Shown in pieces: positions 41,353 to 46,693 of a stretch of 46,693 nt of DNA. The DNA lies in assembly GCA_947630365.1 (NCBI GenBank), contig CANRHI010000003.1:1-46693 (forward strand), read 5' to 3'. The position numbers and the translations under genes were made by a program. The notes under the pieces are model-generated. The model was not told where the DNA came from, made no database searches, and worked only from the letters and a program-made list of their open reading frames with translations. Source of the stretch: an uncultured Clostridia bacterium. GTDB taxonomy: Bacteria > Bacillota > Clostridia > Christensenellales > Borkfalkiaceae. The stretch's first letter is position 1, and each line of letters opens with the position of its first letter.

Positions 41353-42813
41353 TTACCGCTTCGTTTTCCAAACGGCGTCCGCCCACATGAGCTTTTCCTT
41401 GAATTGCTCGATCTTGGTGTTTTCGTCGATGAGAACAACTTCGACGCCCCACATGTTGCCGAGGTCCACCATCTCCTGCGCCGTGACGACGGAGGAAACG
41501 ACGGTGTGGTGCGCGCCGCCCGCATAGATCCACGCGGCGACCCCTTCCTTGAAGTTGGGCTGATACTTCCACATGAGCCCGCCCACGGGAAGGTTGGGCA
41601 TCTTGTGCGGGTACTTCACGAGCTGAATTTTTTGCACGATGAGGCGCATCCGATCCCCCATGTCGATCATGGAGACCGCGATGGCTTCGGGCGCCTCGAT
41701 GCCTTCGAACACGAGGCGGGCGGGATCGGATTTTCCGCCGATGCCGAGCGGGTGCACCTGAATTTCGGGCTTGGTCGCGGCGAACTGCGGCGAGACCTCG
41801 AGCATGTGCGCGCCGAGGCAGAGCCCGTCCTTCAAATCGTAGGTGTAGTCCTCCATGAGGCCGGTGCCCTTCTGGTCTGCCATGTACTGCATGGTCGCGC
41901 CGAGGGCGGCGATCTTCCAATCCCCCTCCGCGCCGAAGCCGTAGCCCTTGCTCTGCAAGTCCTGAATGGCGAGCCCGGGGAGCTGATTCATGCCGTGAAG
42001 GGAGCCGAAGTGATCGACGATGCCGATGTAGCCGCCCTTTTCTTTGCACAGCTTGTCGATGGCGATCTCGTACTTCGCCTGCTCGCGGACGACGGAAATG
42101 CGGTCGGTGCCCATGGTGTACTTCTCCGCATACTCCTGCATGAGCGCGTCGACCTCTTCCTCCGTCACTTCGTCGATATAGTCGACGAGGTCCCCGACGG
42201 GATAGTAATCCACCTGCCAGCCGAGGTTGATGTGGGCGTCCACCTTGTCGCCCTCGGTGACGGCGACGTCGCGCATGTTGTCCGAGAAGCGCGCGACCTT
42301 CACCTTCTTGGAGAAGGCGTAGCCCGCGGCGACGCGGCACCACGAAGCGAGCTCTTTGAGCGCCTCGGGGTCCTTATAATAGCCGACGATGACCTTGTTG
42401 TCCATGCGAAGGCGCGCCACGATGTAACCGAATTCACGGTCGCCGTGCGCGGCTTGGTTCTCGTTCATGAAGTCCATGTCGATGGTGTCATACGGCAGCT
42501 TCTCGTTGTACTGCGTCGCGAAGTGGCACATGGGCTTTTGCAGCATGGAGAGCCCCTTGATCCACATTTTCGCGGGAGAGAAGGTATGGCACCATGTGAT
42601 GATGCCGATGCAATTGTCGTCCGCATTCACCTTCTTGACGGCCTCGATCACTTCGTCCGAGCTCTTGCACGTCGTGAGATACTTCACGGTGACGGGCATG
42701 TGCTTGTTCACATACTGCGCCATCTCCTTGGAGTGCTGCGCCACATGGGCGAGCACGTCGTCGCCGTACAGCGTCTGCGACCCTGTAAGCCAATACACTA
42801 CTTTTTCCTTCAT
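41353..42813 (-). CDS. araA: L-arabinose isomerase (AraA)
   Basis: The 486-residue enzyme converts L-arabinose to L-ribulose. The metal ligands are present: E296 in FGAEGDWKIAAL, E321 in MEDYTYDL, H336 in LGAHMLEVSP, and the histidine of AGGAHHTVVSS near the C-terminus. Opening VVYWLTGSQTLYG is typical. ATG 42813 was chosen because the family begins here; it has a GGGGGTAACG site. The 122-base gap to araD is A-rich upstream of the start and carries a GC-rich imperfect hairpin near the araD stop (about 42890-42935). Confidence 0.98.
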   Translation of the reverse strand: MKEKVVYWLTGSQTLYGDDVLAHVAQHSKEMAQYVNKHMPVTVKYLTTCKSSDEVIEAVKKVNADDNCIGIITWCHTFSPAKMWIKGLSMLQKPMCHFATQYNEKLPYDTIDMDFMNENQAAHGDREFGYIVARLRMDNKVIVGYYKDPEALKELASWCRVAAGYAFSKKVKVARFSDNMRDVAVTEGDKVDAHINLGWQVDYYPVGDLVDYIDEVTEEEVDALMQEYAEKYTMGTDRISVVREQAKYEIAIDKLCKEKGGYIGIVDHFGSLHGMNQLPGLAIQDLQSKGYGFGAEGDWKIAALGATMQYMADQKGTGLMEDYTYDLKDGLCLGAHMLEVSPQFAATKPEIQVHPLGIGGKSDPARLVFEGIEAPEAIAVSMIDMGDRMRLIVQKIQLVKYPHKMPNLPVGGLMWKYQPNFKEGVAAWIYAGGAHHTVVSSVVTAQEMVDLGNMWGVEVVLIDENTKIEQFKEKLMWADAVWKTKR

Positions 42814-42935
42814 ATCGTTACCCCCAATTGGATTTTGATTTTTTGGTTTTTTGGTTTGATAAGGGCGCACCCCCTCCCCTACAAGTTACATTCCTCGCGC
42901 GTATTTCTTTCCCGCAGGCAAAGAGATTGCGCGAA

Positions 42936-43634
42936 TTATTTTTTCTGCCCGTAGTAGGCGTTCTTGCCGTGCTTGCGCTGGTAGTGCTTCTCCATCATGA
43001 AGCGGTCGGCGCGCACGACGGTCGGGTTGACCTGCTCGGTAATGGTCGCCATCTTGGCGACTTCCTCGATGACCGCCGCGTGGTAGACGGAGGCGTCCCC
43101 ATCCTTCCCGAAGGCGAACACGCCGTGGCTTTTGATTAAGACCCCGGGCACCTCGAGGGGATCGAGCCCGTCCTCCTTGAATTTTTCGATGATGGCGAGC
43201 CCCGTGTTCTTCTCGTACTCCCCCTCGATCTCCGCCTGCGTCAAAGAGCGCGCGCAGGGGATGTCGCCGTAAAAATAGTCGGCGTGCGTCGTCCCGTAGA
43301 AGGGAATGGAGCGCCCTGCCTGCGCCCAAGCCGTCGCGTAGGTGGAATGGGTGTGCGTCACCCCGCCGACGTGCGGAAACGCCTTGTAGAATTCGATATG
43401 CGTGGGCGTATCCGAGGAGGGGCGAAGGTTCCCCTCGACGACGTTGCCGTTCAGGTCGACGACGACCATATCCTCCGCCGTCATCTCGTCGTAACTCACG
43501 CCCGAGGGCTTGATGACGATGAGCCCCTTCTTGCGGTCGATTTGGGAAACGTTCCCCCAAGTGAAGAGCACGAGGTGGTGCTTCACGAGGTCGAGATTGG
43601 ACTTCCATACCTTTTGTTTTAATTCTTCGAGCAT
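42936..43634 (-). CDS. araD: L-ribulose-5-phosphate 4-epimerase (AraD)
   Basis: The 232-residue class II aldolase-fold enzyme converts L-ribulose-5-phosphate to D-xylulose-5-phosphate. It has FTWGNVSQIDRKKG (residues 24-37), KPSGVSYDEM, the zinc-binding D75 in PSSDTPTH and H94/H96 in VTHTHSTYATAWAQ, and SHGVFAFGKDG. Length matches the family. It starts 12 bases after araB ends, with an AAAGGGGGGAAAGT-type ribosome-binding site. Confidence 0.97.
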   Translation of the reverse strand: MLEELKQKVWKSNLDLVKHHLVLFTWGNVSQIDRKKGLIVIKPSGVSYDEMTAEDMVVVDLNGNVVEGNLRPSSDTPTHIEFYKAFPHVGGVTHTHSTYATAWAQAGRSIPFYGTTHADYFYGDIPCARSLTQAEIEGEYEKNTGLAIIEKFKEDGLDPLEVPGVLIKSHGVFAFGKDGDASVYHAAVIEEVAKMATITEQVNPTVVRADRFMMEKHYQRKHGKNAYYGQKK

Positions 43635-43646
43635 ACTTTCCCCCCT

Positions 43647-45236
43647 TTATTTTAACGAATGGACGGCTTCTCTCACGATGGGAAGCCCTTCGACGTAGCG
43701 CTCGCAAAATTCGTCGAACCCCTTCTCGTCTGCGGGATCGGGCGCAAGCGTTATACCCTCCTCCTTCGCAAACACGCGGTGTTCGAGGTAATCCTCGAGG
43801 CTCTCGCCCTTCTTTTTGCAAATGAGATAATTGGCAAGGATCGCCATGCCCCACGCGCCGCCTTCGCCCGCCGTTTTCATGACGGTGACGGGAGCCCCGA
43901 TCGCCGCCGCGAGGTAGCTTTGTCCGACGCGCTCCGTCTTAAAGAGTCCGCCGTGGCCCGTGATCCTGTCGAGCTTCACGCCCTCTTCCTTGAGCATGAT
44001 GTCGCACCCCACCTTGAGCGCGCCGAACGCCGAATAGAGGTGGCAGCGCATGAAGTTGGCAAGGTCGAATTTGCTATCCGCCTTGCGGACGAAGAGCGGC
44101 CTGCCGTGGTCGACATTGGTGACGTGCTCGTTGGAGACGTAGTTGTAGGAGAGCAGCCCGCCGCAGTCCTTCTCCCCCTTCTCGGAGGCGAAATAGAGCA
44201 TGTCGTACAGCTTCCACTTGGGAAGATCCACCCCGAGGAGCTGCGCGAATTCGCCGAACATATTCACCCAGCCGTTCAGATCGGAGGTGCAGTTGTTGCA
44301 GTGCACCATGCCGACGAGGTCCCCGACGGGGGTGGTGACGAGGTCGATCTCGGGATACGCCTTGGAGAGCTCCTTTTCAAGCACGATCATGGCAAAGACG
44401 GAAGTGCCCGCCGAGACGTTGCCCGTGCGCTTCTTCACCGAATTTGTGGCTACCATGCCCGTGCCTGCGTCCCCTTCGGGCGGGCAGAACGGAATGCCCG
44501 CCTGCAGATTTCCCGTCGGGTCGAGGATCTGCGCGCCCTTCACGGTGAGCACCCCCGCCTGCTCTCCAGCGACGAGGATCTTGGGCAGGATGTCCTCCAA
44601 GGCAAAGGGCACTTTCCCCTTTACGAGCGCGTTGAACTGCGCGAGCATTTTCTTGTTGTATTGCTTGGTTTCGGGGTCGACGGGGAACATGCCCGAGGCC
44701 TCGCCGATGCCGATGACCTTCTCCCCCGTCAAGAGCCAATGCACATAGCCCTCGAGCGTCGTCTGAAAGACGATGTCCTTCACATGCGGCTCTCCGTCCA
44801 AGATCGCCTGATAGAGGTGCGCCACCGACCAGCGCGCGGGAATGTGATAGTCGAACAGCTCTGTGAGCCGATCCCCCGCATATGCCGCCGTATTGTTGCG
44901 CCATGTGCGGAAGGGCACGAGGAGCTTATCGTCTTTATCGAACACCATGTAGCCGTGCATCATGGCGGAAAAGCCGATGGCGCCGATGGTGGTGAGCGTT
45001 ACGCCGTATTTCTTCTCTACGTCCTTCGCCATGCAGGCGTAGGCGTCTTGCATGCCCGTGACGATATCTTCGAGCGTGTACGACCAAATGTTGCCGATGT
45101 GGCGGTTTTCCCAATCGTGGCTGCCCGAGGCGATGGGCGCGTTCTCGTCGTCGACGAGAACGGCTTTGATGCGCGTGGAGCCGAATTCAATGCCCAGCGC
45201 CGTCCTGCCGCGTAAGATCTTTTCTTTTACGTCCAT
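43647..45236 (-). CDS. araB: FGGY-family ribulokinase (AraB-type)
   Basis: The 529-residue sugar kinase phosphorylates L-ribulose in the arabinose route. It has the FGGY opening ALGIEFGSTRIKAVLVDD (about 13-30), a DAGTGMVATNSVKKRTGNVSAGTS phosphate-binding region and a GHGGLFKTERVGQSYLAAAI adenosine segment. It is assigned as ribulokinase from its place as the first gene before araD and araA; the sequence alone could also fit a xylulokinase-type FGGY protein. The ATG at 45236 has an AAAAGGGGGAAAT site. A strong promoter and a large inverted repeat lie upstream, suggesting control by arabinose-responsive repression. Confidence 0.9.
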   Translation of the reverse strand: MDVKEKILRGRTALGIEFGSTRIKAVLVDDENAPIASGSHDWENRHIGNIWSYTLEDIVTGMQDAYACMAKDVEKKYGVTLTTIGAIGFSAMMHGYMVFDKDDKLLVPFRTWRNNTAAYAGDRLTELFDYHIPARWSVAHLYQAILDGEPHVKDIVFQTTLEGYVHWLLTGEKVIGIGEASGMFPVDPETKQYNKKMLAQFNALVKGKVPFALEDILPKILVAGEQAGVLTVKGAQILDPTGNLQAGIPFCPPEGDAGTGMVATNSVKKRTGNVSAGTSVFAMIVLEKELSKAYPEIDLVTTPVGDLVGMVHCNNCTSDLNGWVNMFGEFAQLLGVDLPKWKLYDMLYFASEKGEKDCGGLLSYNYVSNEHVTNVDHGRPLFVRKADSKFDLANFMRCHLYSAFGALKVGCDIMLKEEGVKLDRITGHGGLFKTERVGQSYLAAAIGAPVTVMKTAGEGGAWGMAILANYLICKKKGESLEDYLEHRVFAKEEGITLAPDPADEKGFDEFCERYVEGLPIVREAVHSLK

Positions 45237-45270
45237 ATTTCCCCCTTTTCGGAAACAATTTCCTCTTTCC

Positions 45271-45299
45271 ATTATAAAATAAACCGCCGCAAATTTCAA
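45271..45299 (-). promoter_or_regulatory. Sigma-A promoter of the arabinose operon
   Basis: -35 TTGAAA (45294-45299), 17 bases, perfect -10 TATAAT (45271-45276) on the minus strand. The predicted leader to the araB ATG is about 28 bases. Confidence 0.88.
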
Positions 45300-45302
45300 T
45301 AG

Positions 45303-45327
45303 AAATCCGAAAATATTTTTCGGATTT
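45303..45327. promoter_or_regulatory. Perfect 11-base inverted repeat next to the araB promoter
   Basis: AAATCCGAAAA (45303-45313) and TTTTCGGATTT (45317-45327) are separated by three bases and end 3 bases from the -35 box of the araB promoter. It does not match the ATTTGTACGTACAAAT operator type of AraR as I know it. It may be a binding site for another regulator or a second hairpin behind the mscS terminator. Confidence 0.65.
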
Positions 45328-45330
45328 TTT

Positions 45331-45363
45331 CAAACAAAAACGGGGCACCGATGGGATGCCCCG
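45331..45363 (-). terminator. Rho-independent terminator of mscS
   Basis: A 7-base stem CGGGGCA/TGCCCCG (45341-45347 with 45357-45363, loop of 9) is followed on the minus strand by TTTTTGTTTG. It lies 18 bases after the mscS stop codon. Confidence 0.9.
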
Positions 45364-45380
45364 CCATGCGATCGGAATTT

Positions 45381-46340
45381 TTACTTGGCCTCTTTCTCCG
45401 CGTCGTGGACGACGACCTGCGGGAAGGGCACGCAAATGCCGTTTTCCTCGAACACCGTCTTGATGGCGCCGCGCATTTGGCGCTGGGCGGTGAAGAAGTC
45501 CCCTTCCTTGCACTTCGCGCCGAAGTGCAGATCGACGGAAGAGGAGGCGAGATTGTCTACCCCGTTGAAGTCGATGTCCGAGATAAGGACGGGGCAAAGC
45601 TCCCGGATCTTGTCCTTGTTCGCCTCGAACACTTCCTTCACATGCTTGAGATTTTCCTCGTAGGGCACGCCGACGATGACGGTGGGATAGCTATCCTCCC
45701 TGCTTTGGTTGATGAATACCTTGATGGTCGAATTGTTGGCGACGCGGATATCCCCGCTGTAGTTGATGATCTTCGTGTTGCGGATGCCGATCTCCTGCAC
45801 GGTGCCGCGCCACCCGTCGATGGTGACGATATCGCCCACTTGCAGCGTTCCGTCGCACACGATGAAGATGCCCGCAACGACGTCGGCGATGAGGCTCTGC
45901 ATTCCAAGGCCTATGACGAGCGTTAAAACGCCCGCGCTTGCGATGAGCGCCGTAGGATTGAAGCCCCACGCAGCGAGGACCGCGATGACCGCTGCGACCC
46001 AGACGACCACTTTGAAGATGCTGTTGACGAGTTTCCCGATCGTGATGCGGCGCGGGGTGTTCGTGAATACCTTACGGATGACCGTACAGACGATGTACAG
46101 CACGAGCAAGGTGACAAATAAAACTTGCGCCGTCCCGATGAGCTTGGGAATGATGGAATAAATAAAGGATAGAATGGGGCTCGTGTTCTCGTCCACCGCG
46201 AACCAGCCGTTCACGGGGTCATTGATCTTATCGTAGAACACGAAGCTCAACACGGTGATCGCCGCAAAGACGACCATAAGTACAAAACCGGCATAGGTTA
46301 GCCCTTTGCCCTTTTTCACGGACTGCGAATTTTCTTCCAT
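45381..46340 (-). CDS. mscS: Small-conductance mechanosensitive channel (MscS family)
   Basis: The 319-residue membrane protein has an N-terminal membrane segment (about 16-37), further ones near 54-90 and 105-125, and the conserved pore-lining TM3 and beta-domain: GLGMQSLIADVVAGIFIV (about 144-161), then VGDIVTIDGWRGTVQEIGIRNTKI. The C-terminal domain ends with GICVPFPQVVVHD, typical of MscS. It releases solutes on hypo-osmotic shock. The first extracytoplasmic loop (about 38-53) is slightly long. It has a good GGAGG site, its own consensus promoter and a terminator, so it is a single-gene unit. Confidence 0.96.
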   Translation of the reverse strand: MEENSQSVKKGKGLTYAGFVLMVVFAAITVLSFVFYDKINDPVNGWFAVDENTSPILSFIYSIIPKLIGTAQVLFVTLLVLYIVCTVIRKVFTNTPRRITIGKLVNSIFKVVVWVAAVIAVLAAWGFNPTALIASAGVLTLVIGLGMQSLIADVVAGIFIVCDGTLQVGDIVTIDGWRGTVQEIGIRNTKIINYSGDIRVANNSTIKVFINQSREDSYPTVIVGVPYEENLKHVKEVFEANKDKIRELCPVLISDIDFNGVDNLASSSVDLHFGAKCKEGDFFTAQRQMRGAIKTVFEENGICVPFPQVVVHDAEKEAK

Positions 46341-46358
46341 TTCTGACCTCCGTGGGGT

Positions 46359-46387
46359 ATTATATTCCCTTCCGCAAAGATTGTCAA
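46359..46387 (-). promoter_or_regulatory. Perfect-consensus sigma-A promoter of mscS
   Basis: -35 TTGACA (46382-46387), 17 bases, -10 TATAAT (46359-46364) on the minus strand, both hexamers matching the consensus exactly. The predicted leader is about 12 bases and includes the GGAGG ribosome-binding site. Confidence 0.92.
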
Positions 46388-46425
46388 GAAAATAACGATA
46401 AATTCACAAAAAAGTTACGAGGGGG

Positions 46426-46586
46426 GTACCGCGTCATGTTGAGGAAGCGGAGCGACCGAAACATCCCGAGGTACGAAGTCCGAATTTTCATCCTCGAGAT
46501 TCTTCGCGGTGCTACTTCGCGCTACGCGCTCGTGCCGCCCTTGGAATACAAAAGAAGCTCGGGCGGGACAGAATGACGCGGTGGTA
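46426..46586. repeat. MITE-like palindromic intergenic repeat
   Basis: Terminal inverted repeats CCGCGTCAT (46429-46437) and ATGACGCGG (46573-46581), extended by partial GGTAC flanks, bound about 160 bases with no credible gene. The inside carries GAGATTCTTCGCGGTGCTAC and GCGGAGCGACCGAAACAT words like those of the GTCATTCTGAGC...GAAGAATCTC type intergenic repeats seen in many bacteria. A short spurious frame runs through it. Copy number cannot be judged from one window. Confidence 0.6.
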
Positions 46587-46621
46587 CGGGGAGAAGCGAA
46601 AGGCCTACCCTTTTGTAAAGG

Positions 46622-46671
46622 GAAAATTTTGCATTCTGCCAAAGGTTGATAATCTTTGGCGCAAAATTTTC
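46622..46671. repeat. Second large palindrome at the window edge
   Basis: GAAAATTTTGC (46622-46632) pairs perfectly with GCAAAATTTTC (46661-46671), and an inner GCCAAAG (46638-46644) pairs with CTTTGGC (46654-46660) around a nine-base loop. A small CCCTTT/AAAGGG hairpin (46608-46622) precedes it. No gene is seen from 46388 to the end of the window; this and the adjacent repeat occupy most of it. Confidence 0.7.
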
Positions 46672-46693
46672 TTGGCATTTGCCCATATGCACG

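Noticed and set aside
39336..41390. Long plus-strand open frame opposite the GH36 gene
   Set aside because: Shadow of alpha-galactosidase; the peptide is rich in Arg, Ala, Glu and Leu with no recognisable domain.
46415..46678. Short minus-strand open frame at the right edge
   Set aside because: It runs through the MITE-like repeat and palindrome, has no ribosome-binding site and no family resemblance.

Overview
The window looks like a chromosomal segment of an uncultured, endospore-forming Bacillota (Clostridia-type) bacterium, probably gut-associated. The evidence is a spoVAD/spoVAE pair, a fused nadD-yqeK gene followed by rsfS, short biotin ligase and RecX genes, Gram-positive spacing and Shine-Dalgarno sites, and an arabinose/arabinan operon. 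Coding DNA is GC-rich while promoters are AT-rich and close to the sigma-A consensus. Almost every gene lies on the minus strand; only two small membrane-protein genes are on the plus strand. Taxonomy below class level cannot be read from the sequence.

Layout, low to high coordinates. (1) 1-1194: 5' end of spoVAE and complete spoVAD. No spoVAC precedes spoVAD. (2) 1351-17790: an 18-gene Wzx/Wzy-type surface polysaccharide operon read from one strong promoter at 17820-17848. It encodes an initiating phosphoglycosyltransferase, three GT2 glycosyltransferases, an EpsG-type polymerase, a flippase, the four dTDP-L-rhamnose enzymes, a dTDP-3-amino-3,6-dideoxyhexose branch (FdtA/FdtB-like), and a CDP-polyol cytidylyltransferase plus LicD pair that probably adds a phospho-polyol. 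One gene, an acyltransferase-like one, contains a G9 tract near its start. (3) 18137-22449: a compact three-gene operon with its own terminator. It encodes a small DUF1292-like protein, a 958-residue fusion of a ClpB-type AAA+ module to a soluble FtsH AAA+/M41 protease, and an acidic protein ending in an FtsK-gamma-like winged helix. This is the most unusual system in the window. (4) 22513-27718: tsaD, prfB and secA. (5) 27920-31450: a DeoC-like pseudoenzyme, a small membrane protein, rsfS, nadD-yqeK (whose promoter predicts a leaderless mRNA) and another membrane protein. (6) 31470-34226: nnrE-nnrD fusion, birA, recX. (7) 34231-45236: a lipoprotein with collagen-like repeats and a ComEC-type metallo-beta-lactamase domain, GH51 arabinofuranosidase, a small helical protein, a UDP-sugar pyrophosphorylase, a GH36 alpha-galactosidase and araA, araD, araB. 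(8) 45381-46693: an MscS channel with a perfect consensus promoter, then a gene-free end holding a MITE-like palindromic repeat and a second large palindrome.

How the genes work together. Region 2 builds and exports a rhamnose- and amino-sugar-containing polymer. Region 7 releases L-arabinose and galactose inside the cell, feeds arabinose to xylulose-5-phosphate through AraA/AraB/AraD, and may turn sugar-1-phosphates into UDP-sugars. Region 3 looks like a dedicated cytoplasmic unfoldase-protease with a possible DNA-binding partner. No rRNA, tRNA, CRISPR array, transposase or known riboswitch was recognised.
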